A stretch of DNA of 64,000 bases from assembly GCA_013214355.1 (NCBI GenBank), contig JABSSL010000083.1:37085-101084 (forward strand), read 5' to 3'. The notes below the pieces were generated by a model. That model was not told the origin of the DNA. It saw only the letters and a list, made by a program, of their open reading frames with translations, and made no database searches. A program made the translations under genes and the position numbers. Positions 16,629 to 24,405 of the stretch are shown here, one piece after another. Numbering within the stretch: position 1 is the first letter of the stretch; each line of letters starts with the position of its first letter. Source of the stretch: Saprospiraceae bacterium (GTDB lineage Bacteria > Bacteroidota > Bacteroidia > Chitinophagales > Saprospiraceae).

Positions 16629-19600
16629 ATGAAATTTAACGCATTGAAACCATTCTTCCTGCTTGTTCTTCTGCTTAGCCTCAATGCTTGCGCCAATTAC
16701 AAGTTGCACTATCAGGGGGAGGAAGCCAATTGGGAAAAAACGGCTGTTTTGCCTGACCTGCCCCTTGCCCACACCATGTATCTAGTCGGTGATGCCGGAA
16801 CACTACCTCCTGAAGGAGAAGGTGTCAATCCCGTATTGACTTATTTAAAGAAACACCTCCAAACGGAAACTAAGAATTCCTCTATAGTTTACCTCGGAGA
16901 TAATATTTACCCGGAAGGACTACCGCGTAAAAAGGACCCAGGTAGGGCGGAAGCAGAGCGACGATTGACCGCACAACTAGATGTGGCTAAGACCTTTCCA
17001 GGCCGCCCCTTCTTTGTGGCTGGAAATCACGATTGGTATGCAGATGGTTTGAAAGGGGTGAAACGCCAGGAGAAGTTCATAGAAGAGTATTTGGATCGTA
17101 AAAACGTGCTGTTGCCCAAGCCAGGCTGTAGTGGACCGGAGGAAATCGAGCTTGGAGAGGACCTGGTCTTACTACTAATTGATTCTCAATGGTATCTCAC
17201 CAATTGGGAAAATGAAACGGAAATCAATGATGATTGTCCAGTAAAGAGCCGGGAGTTTTTTGCGAACTACTACAAGTTTGCCCTAAGAGGTAACCGCAGA
17301 AAAAATGTAGTGGTAGCGATGCATCATCCCATCTATTCCAATGGTGCTCATGGTGGTCAATTTACCTTAAAGGATCATATCTTTCCACTAACTGCAGCTA
17401 GTAAGGATTTATGGATTCCCTTACCTGTAATCGGTTCTATTTATCCTTTGTTGCGCGGAACGGTAGCCAGTAAACAAGATATTCCTCATCCGGTGAACCG
17501 GAAGTACCGCAATATGTTGGTGAGCACGGCTCAGAACTTTGGTAGTTTCATCTTTGCAGCGGGGCACGAGCATGCGTTGCAATACTTTGAAAATGATAAC
17601 CAACACTACATCGTTAGTGGTGCTGGCGCAAAGAAGGCTCCCGTTAAGCTTGGCAACGGGGCTTTGTTTGCCTACGGTAACTACGGCTATTCCAAACTTT
17701 ATTTCTACAAGAACGGTGCGGTCTGGGTTGAATTTTGGACCCCAAATGCCGATGGTACAACTGCAAAACCCGTATATCGGAAGCAGATTAGAGATAAGAA
17801 GCCGCAGGTGGCTGATGAGCAGCTGTATGATGATGTAATGCCGGATGATCTTATCTTACCGATTACAGAGGACGACTTCACCCGGAGCAACTTTGGACAG
17901 ATCTTCTGGGGAGAACACTATCGCACTTCTTATAATGCTAAAGTAAATGTTGAAACGCTTGATCTCTCCGCCGATAAAGGTGGCTTAAAGCCCATTAAGC
18001 AGGGTGGGGGAATGCAAACGAGTTCCTTGCGCCTGGAGGATAACAATGAGCATCAGTACACAATGCGTGGCATTGATAAAGATGCTACTCGTACCATAGC
18101 TTATCCATTTAATGAGTCCATAGCTAAAGATCTGATTAAAGATAACTTTAGCGCCTCGCATCCTTTGGGAGCACTGGTCGTCCCCAAAATGGCTGATGCC
18201 GTGGGGGTATATCACGCGAATCCTAAGTTGGTTTTTGTTCCAAAGCAGAATAAGCTGGGCATTTACAATGATGAATATGGGGATGCCATGTACCTTTTCG
18301 AAGAACGTCCCTCTGACGATTGGAGCAATGAACCTAGCTTTGGTCGTTCCAAAAACATTATGAGCTACAGCAAAATGCTTGATAATGTTCTTGGAAAACA
18401 TGGGCATAATGTAGATCAAGCTTTTGCCTTGCGATCGAGACTTTTTGACCTCTTCTTAGGGGATTGGGATCGACACGATGACCAATGGAGATGGGCGCAA
18501 TTCGAGGATGATAATGACGATAAATACTATCGCCCCATTCCTCGAGATCGAGATCAGGTATTCGCCCACTATGATGGCCTGATCCTGGGACTGGCGAGAT
18601 TGACGGGGCCGGATCTCAAGAAATTGCCGGTATTTAGAGGTGATTTTAAAAACTACAAGTTTTACAATTACAATAGTCGGCACTTTGACGCTAGTTTCTT
18701 AAATGGATTGGATTGGGAGGATTGGAAAAAGGAAATCAAGCTGATCACTGACAACATTACAGACGAGGTGATTGAATCTGCCTTCCGAGAAAACTGGAAT
18801 GATGAGGTCTATAATCTGGATGCACCCAAGATTATCGACAAACTAAAGCAGCGTAAAGTAGTTTTCCCGCAGGTCATGCGTAAGGTCTACGAGTTTATGG
18901 CCAAGAAAGAAGATGTGCTAGGGACGGAAAAACGAGATCTATTTACGATTGAAAGGTTGGATGATAATAGTTTGAGGGTACGCGCTTACAACACTAACAA
19001 AGATGCTGAGAAAGAAGGAATGTACTACGACCGTACTTTCTTGGCTAACGAAACTAAGGAAATTGTCTTATACGGAATGGATGGCAATGACTTCTTCCAA
19101 TTTAGTGGAGAAGGAAAGCCCAACATAAAGATTCGAGCAGTAGGTGGGTTGGGTAAAGATGAGTTTACCGATTCCTCCCCTAAGAGTGGTCGGCTACTCA
19201 TTTATGATGCAGATGACGAAAAAACTACCTTGAAGGTTAATCCGGATGCGCGGATCAAGATTAGCAACAATCCGATTCTCAATACTTATGATCGCTTATC
19301 CGCTGATTACAACCTCAACTTTGGTAGTCTGCTCCCTAATCTTGGTTTTAACCCGGATGATGGGCTGCTTCTAGGTATTTTGGGAACCAATACGAGCTAT
19401 GGGTTTAAGAAACAGCCGTATTCTGCCCGACATACTTATTATGCGAACTTTGCCGTAGCCACTGGTGGTGCTGATATTGCTTATTCTGGTGAATTCATTA
19501 ATGTTTTTGGGGGTTGGGAGTTCTTGTTGGATGCTAGATTCAAGACGCCACTCTACGCCACGAATTTCTACGGACTAGGTAATGAGACAGAGAATCCGGA

Positions 19601-20375
19601 AGAGGAAGAAGGCAATAACTTCAATCGAGTAAAACAACGTTTGATTTCCTTTAATCCTTCCTTCATGAAGCGCTTCAATAGTGCCTCTTTCTTTTACTTC
19701 GGACCAACTTTTGAGCTGACTGGCATCAACCTTTCCGGTGATCGATTTATTGATGAAGTTGCGGATCAGTTAAATCCAGATATTTTTGACGATGTCACCT
19801 TTGTTGGACTTCAGGCAGCCTTAAGCTTCGAAAACGCAGATAGCCCAACGATGCCCACCCGCGGCCTCAACTTTCATGCTGAATTTGCTTGGAAGTTCAG
19901 TTTGGACACGGAAGGAAGAGATGTTCCTTACTTCAAGAGTGATCTTAGCCTCTATCAACCGCTAGACCTGAATCGCAACTTTATTTTTGGAACTCGTATT
20001 GGTGGGCAGTATAATTTCAACGATGAGTATGAATTCTTCCAAGGTGCGCGTTTGGGAGGGGTTGGCCCCGATAGTAACTTCCGCGGTTTCAGAAGGGACA
20101 GGTTTATTGGAAAGAGCTCTTTCTACCAGAATACAGATCTACGCTTAAAGGTCATCAATATTAAGACTAAGGTATTTCCCTTCTCTGTTGGATTATTGGC
20201 GGGCTTTGATTACGGCCGGGTATGGGAAACGGGGGAAGATAGTGATACTTGGCACTACAGTTACGGTGGCGGTATTTGGCTAGCTCCCTTTGATCTAGCA
20301 GCGGTAGGATTCAACTACTTTATTGGAGATGGAGAAATTGGTCGCTTCACGGTTGGGGGCAAGTTCTTCTTCTAG
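16629..20375 (+). CDS. Lipoprotein fusing metallophosphoesterase, kinase-like region and Omp85-like barrel
   Basis: A 1248-residue envelope protein. A signal peptide ends in a lipobox (SLNAC, Cys near 20). A calcineurin-like phosphoesterase follows, with all metal motifs: GDAG (about 54), LGDNIYPEG (91), GNHDWY (131), MHHPIYSNG (230) and GHEHA (311). The middle part (about 430-760) has RSRLFDLFLGDWDRHDDQW (about 611) and PIPRDRDQVF (about 636), resembling the catalytic and metal loops of HipA/FAM20/CotH atypical kinases. The last about 340 residues are beta-rich with GxG turns and end in Phe (FTVGGKFFF), like a BamA/TamA-type barrel. ATG 16629 is chosen because it starts the signal peptide. 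Substrate is unknown; the kinase reading is inference. Confidence 0.8.
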   Translation: MKFNALKPFFLLVLLLSLNACANYKLHYQGEEANWEKTAVLPDLPLAHTMYLVGDAGTLPPEGEGVNPVLTYLKKHLQTETKNSSIVYLGDNIYPEGLPRKKDPGRAEAERRLTAQLDVAKTFPGRPFFVAGNHDWYADGLKGVKRQEKFIEEYLDRKNVLLPKPGCSGPEEIELGEDLVLLLIDSQWYLTNWENETEINDDCPVKSREFFANYYKFALRGNRRKNVVVAMHHPIYSNGAHGGQFTLKDHIFPLTAASKDLWIPLPVIGSIYPLLRGTVASKQDIPHPVNRKYRNMLVSTAQNFGSFIFAAGHEHALQYFENDNQHYIVSGAGAKKAPVKLGNGALFAYGNYGYSKLYFYKNGAVWVEFWTPNADGTTAKPVYRKQIRDKKPQVADEQLYDDVMPDDLILPITEDDFTRSNFGQIFWGEHYRTSYNAKVNVETLDLSADKGGLKPIKQGGGMQTSSLRLEDNNEHQYTMRGIDKDATRTIAYPFNESIAKDLIKDNFSASHPLGALVVPKMADAVGVYHANPKLVFVPKQNKLGIYNDEYGDAMYLFEERPSDDWSNEPSFGRSKNIMSYSKMLDNVLGKHGHNVDQAFALRSRLFDLFLGDWDRHDDQWRWAQFEDDNDDKYYRPIPRDRDQVFAHYDGLILGLARLTGPDLKKLPVFRGDFKNYKFYNYNSRHFDASFLNGLDWEDWKKEIKLITDNITDEVIESAFRENWNDEVYNLDAPKIIDKLKQRKVVFPQVMRKVYEFMAKKEDVLGTEKRDLFTIERLDDNSLRVRAYNTNKDAEKEGMYYDRTFLANETKEIVLYGMDGNDFFQFSGEGKPNIKIRAVGGLGKDEFTDSSPKSGRLLIYDADDEKTTLKVNPDARIKISNNPILNTYDRLSADYNLNFGSLLPNLGFNPDDGLLLGILGTNTSYGFKKQPYSARHTYYANFAVATGGADIAYSGEFINVFGGWEFLLDARFKTPLYATNFYGLGNETENPEEEEGNNFNRVKQRLISFNPSFMKRFNSASFFYFGPTFELTGINLSGDRFIDEVADQLNPDIFDDVTFVGLQAALSFENADSPTMPTRGLNFHAEFAWKFSLDTEGRDVPYFKSDLSLYQPLDLNRNFIFGTRIGGQYNFNDEYEFFQGARLGGVGPDSNFRGFRRDRFIGKSSFYQNTDLRLKVINIKTKVFPFSVGLLAGFDYGRVWETGEDSDTWHYSYGGGIWLAPFDLAAVGFNYFIGDGEIGRFTVGGKFFF

Positions 20376-20431
20376 TATTGGGTGAACAATCAGCCCATCA
20401 AAATTCAAAGGTTGTTTTAAGCAGTACAGAA

Positions 20432-20464
20432 ATAAAAATGGGCAGTGTGCGTATGCAACTGCCC
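20432..20464 (-). terminator. Terminator of the thioesterase gene
   Basis: GGGCAGT (20440-20446) pairs with ACTGCCC (20458-20464). Read on the minus strand the stem is followed by ATTTTTAT, so it ends the thioesterase transcript. It may also slow readthrough from the plus-strand gene ending at 20375. Confidence 0.7.
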
Positions 20465-20478
20465 ATTACTAAATATCT

Positions 20479-20493
20479 GAATACGAGTTCACA
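20479..20493 (-). repeat. 15-base direct repeat, copy 1
   Basis: GAATACGAGTTCACA occurs here and again at 21008-21022. Each copy lies just upstream (minus strand) of a GGGCAG...CTGCCC terminator hairpin, so the pair looks like a duplicated gene-end module. Confidence 0.6.
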
Positions 20494-20516
20494 ATTCCGT
20501 ACCTAAAGACACATGA

Positions 20517-20912
20517 CTATGTGTTGCCCCGTGGGGCAAGGGGAATGAGATCGGCAAGTGTTTTGCCATGAGGAACTGCTTTTTCCTCCTGATCTACATT
20601 TACAAAGACGAGTTTTTCAATTTTGATGATTACCTTTTTACTGACGAGGTTTCTTACCACGCAGCGAAAGGAAATGGAGGTTCTACCTACCGCCAAGAAT
20701 TCTAATCCGATTTCGACAATATCGCCCTGCTTACCGGAGCTGACAAAATCAATCTCAGAAATATATTTGGTTACGACTCGTTTATTGCCCAGTTTAGACA
20801 TCGCATAAATACCTGCCTCTTCGTCAATCCATTTAAGTAGCTGACCTCCAAACAAGGTATTGTTAGCGTTAAGATCTCCCGGTTTAATAAGTTTGCGAGA
20901 ATAAAATTTCAT
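20517..20912 (-). CDS. Acyl-CoA thioesterase (hotdog, YciA/BACH type)
   Basis: A 131-residue hotdog-fold thioesterase hydrolysing acyl-CoA to free acid. The N-terminal signature NNTLFGGQLLKWIDEEAG (about residues 17-34) with the catalytic-type acidic residue is typical of the BACH/YciA group, followed by VVTKYISEIDFVSSGKQGDI and GRTSISFRCVVRN. Length is normal for a single domain. It is a single gene with its own terminator, bracketed by the two 15-base repeats. Chain-length preference cannot be told. Confidence 0.88.
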   Translation of the reverse strand: MKFYSRKLIKPGDLNANNTLFGGQLLKWIDEEAGIYAMSKLGNKRVVTKYISEIDFVSSGKQGDIVEIGLEFLAVGRTSISFRCVVRNLVSKKVIIKIEKLVFVNVDQEEKAVPHGKTLADLIPLAPRGNT

Positions 20913-20960
20913 AGCTCATACCTCTCTTTTGTGATTTGTGAATGTTGTAATTCGAGGCCA

Positions 20961-20988
20961 AGAAAAGGGCAGGTCCTCCGACCTGCCC
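20961..20988 (-). terminator. Terminator of the gene at 21098
   Basis: GGGCAGGT (20967-20974) pairs with ACCTGCCC (20981-20988), with a 6-base loop. On the minus strand the stem is followed by TTTTCTT. It lies about 110 bases past the stop at 21098. Confidence 0.75.
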
Positions 20989-21007
20989 AAGTGGATTTGA
21001 TATGTAC

Positions 21008-21022
21008 GAATACGAGTTCACA
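21008..21022 (-). repeat. 15-base direct repeat, copy 2
   Basis: Second exact copy of GAATACGAGTTCACA (first at 20479-20493), again about 20 bases before a terminator hairpin on the minus strand. Confidence 0.6.
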
Positions 21023-21097
21023 TAAACACTGGATTCTTTCACTTCTGCTGTTTTCTGTTCTTCACTCGAAAATCTATCTGTAAGTAGGTACATACCT

Positions 21098-21520
21098 CTA
21101 CTTGGTATACTGACTTACAGAACTCCAGTCATTATACTGCTTAACTAAAGCAGGAATCTGATTATATTCCAACCCGATCTGCCGTTGGACCGCTTTATAT
21201 TTTGGGGCTGAAGGTGTTAATTCGAGGATAACAGATTTGTAGTTGCTCGGCGTTAATTCTTTAATTCCTTGCGCCGTGCTTAAGTAGTATCGTTTTGTTT
21301 TGATGTTTTCTTTTATTAATCCTTGCGGACCCACACCCACATATTCTTCGACCTCTACTTCCTGCTTATAAAGAGACCATCGCCCGGAAACTATTTGCTG
21401 AACCCAAATCGGATATTGTCCAACGTAAAGCTGTATATAGCCGTGCTTCTTGCCTACCTTGGATAAGAACCAGTTGCTGACAATGATTACAGTAAGACAA
21501 ATAAGGGCTTTCATGATCAC
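21098..21520 (-). CDS. Small exported protein of unknown function
   Basis: A 140-residue protein with one hydrophobic N-terminal segment (about residues 3-20), probably a signal peptide or anchor. I do not recognise a named domain. Its C-terminal half (GIKELTPSNYKSVILEL ... IPALVKQYNDW) follows the same pattern as the end of the secreted protein at 60180 (VYRFSFRGVMRRKMK ... LPLIVDSYNKYH), so the two may be distant relatives, with this one lacking the front part. Two possible starts (ATG 21520 or 21514). Single gene with its own terminator. Confidence 0.6.
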   Translation of the reverse strand: MIMKALICLTVIIVSNWFLSKVGKKHGYIQLYVGQYPIWVQQIVSGRWSLYKQEVEVEEYVGVGPQGLIKENIKTKRYYLSTAQGIKELTPSNYKSVILELTPSAPKYKAVQRQIGLEYNQIPALVKQYNDWSSVSQYTK

Positions 21521-21742
21521 GATTTTAGATGCCTAATTTAGGTACGCATTAAAATTTGAATAATAGAATGAGGCGTCCTAGGTACACTCATACCCACGGA
21601 CGAAGCTAATTTTGGCTTTTAAATGATCACATGTGAAAGCAATTATCCCTAAATAATAGTGGGATAAACAAGATACAGCACCTAGTCTGTCAATTGAGTT
21701 TGCAAGATCTATTCATAATCCACAAGGTGGATCTTGTAGACC

Positions 21743-22462
21743 TTAGGTGGCTTGTTGTTCCTCCACTTCAGCTGCTTCCTCTTGAGGGATTAGATGATGA
21801 GCAAAGAATTCCAACATTTTAGTCACCTTATCAGAAAGTGCTTGACCTTCATCCTTCAAGTCCGTTAATCGCGGCAGATGTCGAGCGAAATAAAGATTAT
21901 TATTCGCTGTTTCAATCAACATGCTAGCCAGGGCTTTGGGATAAGGAAATTTAGGATTCAGTTCGTTGATGATATCAGCAATCTGTTGCGTTAAACGCTT
22001 ATACGAAAGGAAGAAACCTTCCTTATTATCTTCATCCACCCACTTGTGGTGATAGCCCTTTGTCCCTTCCGTAACCACGATGCGATGTAGAGCCTCTTCA
22101 TCCACAAATTCGATAGCCGTATTTCTGTTGGCTGTATCCACAATGATTCCCATTACAATCTGCAATCGCCGCTTTGCGGAGGTCACATTCAGGGTATTCA
22201 ACTCTATTCGGATGATCATCCACTCCCAATACCAGTTGAGTAGATAAACGAAAAGCTGATGCTTATTTTCGAAATACCGATAGATAGAAGCTTCAGTCGA
22301 AGAAATAGCCTCTGCCAGCTTCTTGAACGTGAATTGTTCGAAGCCGATCTCATCGATCAAGATTACACTGTATTCGATGATTTTTTTCCCCAATTCTGTC
22401 TCCTGTGGATTCTTGATGTGGAGATTTGGGTTAATCTTAAGATTTACTAACAATTGAGTCAT
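21743..22462 (-). CDS. TetR-family transcriptional regulator
   Basis: A 239-residue regulator with an N-terminal TetR helix-turn-helix (about residues 28-75), pattern FEQFTFKKLAEAISSTEAS then IYRYFENKHQLFVYL, and a C-terminal ligand/dimer region. It lies 59 bases after the ECF sigma gene on the same strand and is probably co-transcribed. The start is set at ATG 22462 (MTQLLVNLKINPN) instead of the upstream TTG at 22507. The dyad at 23077-23091 ahead of this operon is a natural candidate for its operator; this is inference. Ligand unknown. Confidence 0.85.
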   Translation of the reverse strand: MTQLLVNLKINPNLHIKNPQETELGKKIIEYSVILIDEIGFEQFTFKKLAEAISSTEASIYRYFENKHQLFVYLLNWYWEWMIIRIELNTLNVTSAKRRLQIVMGIIVDTANRNTAIEFVDEEALHRIVVTEGTKGYHHKWVDEDNKEGFFLSYKRLTQQIADIINELNPKFPYPKALASMLIETANNNLYFARHLPRLTDLKDEGQALSDKVTKMLEFFAHHLIPQEEAAEVEEQQAT

Positions 22463-22521
22463 ATCAAGAAAGCAATTTTTGGTGAACTCCAGTCTTATAA
22501 TAAACAAGGAGCTTCATTGGA

Positions 22522-23058
22522 TCAATTTAACATTGCTGGTTCGTGATATAGTCGTTTTATTTGATGTTTAAGTGCTGCCCGAGCCAAGAAAATGCGGCTC
22601 TTCACCGTTCCGATAGGCAGATCTAGTTCAGTACAGATTTCGTCATATTTATACCCTTCGTACATCATCAAGAAGGGGTATTTATACCGCTCATCCAATT
22701 GGTCAATCAACTGATGAAGATCATCCAGGGCCAATTTCCCTTCACCATCGTTTGGAATCTCATTCGCCTCACTATTCAACAAATAATTATCTGGAGTATC
22801 GTCAAATACATTGGCTTGACGTTTCCTCACTCTGAAATTATTGATGAAGGTATTCTTCATGATCGTAGACAACCAAGCCTTCAAGTTGGAATTGCTGGTG
22901 AATTTATCCTGATGCTTAAAAGCCCGAAAAGCAGTGTCTTGATATAAGTCTTCTGCTCGGTGGACATCTTGAGTAAGTTTCAAGGCAAATGAGCGCAAAT
23001 AGGTGGATAGTGCGTTAAACTCACTTGCAAAAGTGCTAGTAGTCGTATCTCTCGTCAT
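22522..23058 (-). CDS. ECF-type RNA polymerase sigma factor
   Basis: A 178-residue sigma-70-like factor. Region 2 shows RAEDLYQDTAFRAFKHQDKF then LKAWLSTIMKNTFINNFRVR (about residues 35-77), and region 4 has the helix-turn-helix YDEICTELDLPIGTVKSRIF (about 138-157). There is no neighbouring FecR-like or zinc anti-sigma gene; the partner is a TetR regulator, which is uncommon. The ATG lies only 16 bases from an 18-base dyad-bearing sequence, suggesting control at the start of this operon. Target genes are unknown, the TPR gene at 29426 being a candidate because it shares the sequence. Confidence 0.9.
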   Translation of the reverse strand: MTRDTTTSTFASEFNALSTYLRSFALKLTQDVHRAEDLYQDTAFRAFKHQDKFTSNSNLKAWLSTIMKNTFINNFRVRKRQANVFDDTPDNYLLNSEANEIPNDGEGKLALDDLHQLIDQLDERYKYPFLMMYEGYKYDEICTELDLPIGTVKSRIFLARAALKHQIKRLYHEPAMLN

Positions 23059-23074
23059 AATTTTGCAATTATAA

Positions 23075-23101
23075 ATGATAGTAAAACTATCTACAATGAT
23101 A
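23075..23101. promoter_or_regulatory. Dyad operator-like site, copy 1 (sigma/TetR operon)
   Basis: ATGATAGTAAAACTATCT (23075-23092) contains the inverted repeat GATAGT-AAA-ACTATC and is followed, at offset 22, by TGATA (23097-23101). The identical 18-mer and the same-offset TGATA recur at 29367-29393. It sits between the divergent ECF sigma gene and a possible small plus-strand ORF. Confidence 0.6.
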
Positions 23102-23227
23102 ACACAACTTTCTTTATATGGTTGTAGATTTTGAAAAAAAATTTGTTAAAATCTTGGGAAGCCTTGATTTTGCTGGATAAATGTCGTCCGAAAGCTATTT
23201 GTGAGCGCGTGAGTTGAAGTCGAAAAA

Positions 23228-23344
23228 ATGAATATTTCTGGTGAACTACAGACTTTAAGGAGGGAAAAAACCGAGATTGCCATAAGAAAACTATGGCTTC
23301 AAGCACCTGAATTTCTTGAATTGGACCACTTGGAAGAGGAATAG
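23228..23344 (+). CDS. Possible 38-residue small protein
   Basis: An ATG preceded by AAAAA opens a 38-codon frame (MNISGELQTLRREKTEIAIR...LEEE, ending TAG at 23342-23344) that is charged and predicted helical. A strong plus-strand terminator starts 8 bases after the stop, and the dyad of copy 1 lies 136 bases upstream in the same orientation as copy 2 has to its gene. These make a real small transcript likely, but it could be a non-coding RNA instead. No clear -7 box. Not recognised. Confidence 0.35.
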   Translation: MNISGELQTLRREKTEIAIRKLWLQAPEFLELDHLEEE

Positions 23345-23351
23345 ATGAGAG

Positions 23352-23411
23352 GATGGTAGTATTGCTATCGTGTCCGATTGAGTCATGACCGAAGCAAAAC
23401 TACCATCTTTT
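23352..23411 (+). terminator. Intrinsic terminator of a small plus-strand transcript
   Basis: GATGGTAGT (23352-23360) pairs with ACTACCATC (23399-23407). The stem extends by TTGCT/AGCAA across one mismatch and is followed by TTTT (23408-23411). The T-run is only on the plus strand, so it does not serve the minus-strand gene ending at 23444. It implies a transcript reading in from the 23.1-23.3 kb region. Confidence 0.7.
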
Positions 23412-23443
23412 ACATAAGCTTCAGGAAACCAAATCCATTTAGG

Positions 23444-23815
23444 TTATAGTGCACCGAAAATGTGTTTCCAGGGAATCACAAAAAGAAGTACAAGCACCCA
23501 AACGAAAAAAAAGATAGCCATGCTCTTGGGATAGGGGTGAGCCTGAAGCATAGCGGGTACTGCCACAAACATCAACCAAGCACCTTTGTAGATCAATTGG
23601 AACAATAGAATAAGACTCATTCGATAAGGTAGAAATAGGCCTATACAGGATAGAACGAAGATGCCGCCCCACAAGGCTCCTACTAAACGAATGGCTTCCG
23701 AGTAAACTAGATGATTAGTGAAAACTGTTTGCACTGCTTTTTCGGGAAAGAACAAACAAGTCCAGCTAATCCAGCCCGCCACTAGAATATTCGCCAGATA
23801 GACAACCCCAATCAT
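23444..23815 (-). CDS. Small integral membrane protein
   Basis: A 123-residue protein with four hydrophobic segments (about residues 3-22, 42-63, 67-90, 98-118). No named family recognised with certainty. Its start overlaps the end of the SRPBCC gene by 4 bases (23812-23815), so it is translationally coupled and forms the last gene of a Crp regulator - SRPBCC - membrane protein operon. It may act with the SRPBCC protein; no function can be assigned. Confidence 0.7.
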   Translation of the reverse strand: MIGVVYLANILVAGWISWTCLFFPEKAVQTVFTNHLVYSEAIRLVGALWGGIFVLSCIGLFLPYRMSLILLFQLIYKGAWLMFVAVPAMLQAHPYPKSMAIFFFVWVLVLLFVIPWKHIFGAL

Positions 23816-24363
23816 AGCGTCTGGGCTTTTTTGACCACCTCTCTCATGACATCGGGCAGCAGCTCCCGGAACTTTGGCCCAAACTTATTGGCAAAAATTC
23901 CAGCGGTAAGTCCTTTAAACCAAACTTCGTGTGTGATGGTGGTTTTCCCGTTGACTGTTTTTAAATACCGCTTTACATAAAGATTAGAAAAAAGCAAGGG
24001 AGTGCGAAAGGTATAGGATTGATTTGCTTCATAATCCACAATCTTGAATTTGGATCGGCGGCCTTCCAAGCTGATCAGTTTTCCTGTGCTTCCCAGTTCA
24101 AAAGCCCCCTCCATCGTTGCTGATTTTAGCCCCGTATCCCATTCATGCCACAGATCAACAGTGGTCCATACCTGCCAAATGTTAGTTGGATCCACTTCGG
24201 TTTCTAGGGTATGCCAAAAGTGTTTATTGGTAGGTTCTGCTAAGGTATCTACTCCGACGAAGGTGCTTAGTAGAATAATGAAAGACATCATTGCAAAACG
24301 TTTTAGTGATTGAATAAACCAGGTAGGCCGATATCCTTGATACCTGCTCCCCCCGGCTGTCAT
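23812..24363 (-). CDS. SRPBCC-family protein with N-terminal membrane segment
   Basis: About 183 residues. A hydrophobic stretch (MMSFIILLSTFVGVDTLA) precedes an SRPBCC (START/polyketide-cyclase-like) lipid-binding domain with TNIWQVWTTVDLWHEWDTGL and the closing helix FGPKFRELLPDVMREVVKKA. Such domains bind hydrophobic ligands. The start is uncertain: ATG 24363 gives a 25-residue basic tail before the hydrophobic segment, while ATG 24291 would start directly with a signal peptide. It is preceded by the Crp-type regulator (42-base gap) and overlaps the next gene by 4 bases. Confidence 0.72.
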   Translation of the reverse strand: MTAGGSRYQGYRPTWFIQSLKRFAMMSFIILLSTFVGVDTLAEPTNKHFWHTLETEVDPTNIWQVWTTVDLWHEWDTGLKSATMEGAFELGSTGKLISLEGRRSKFKIVDYEANQSYTFRTPLLFSNLYVKRYLKTVNGKTTITHEVWFKGLTAGIFANKFGPKFRELLPDVMREVVKKAQTL

Positions 24364-24405
24364 CACAAAGTTGCGGGTGTGATGTCGTATTCCACTGCAC
24401 CTATG

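Noticed and set aside
20884..21093. Minus-strand 69-codon ORF
   Set aside because: It runs through a terminator hairpin and overlaps the thioesterase start, so it is a chance frame.
23091..23306. Minus-strand 71-codon ORF upstream of the sigma gene
   Set aside because: It is composed of A/T-rich regulatory DNA, covers the dyad, and has no recognisable protein features.
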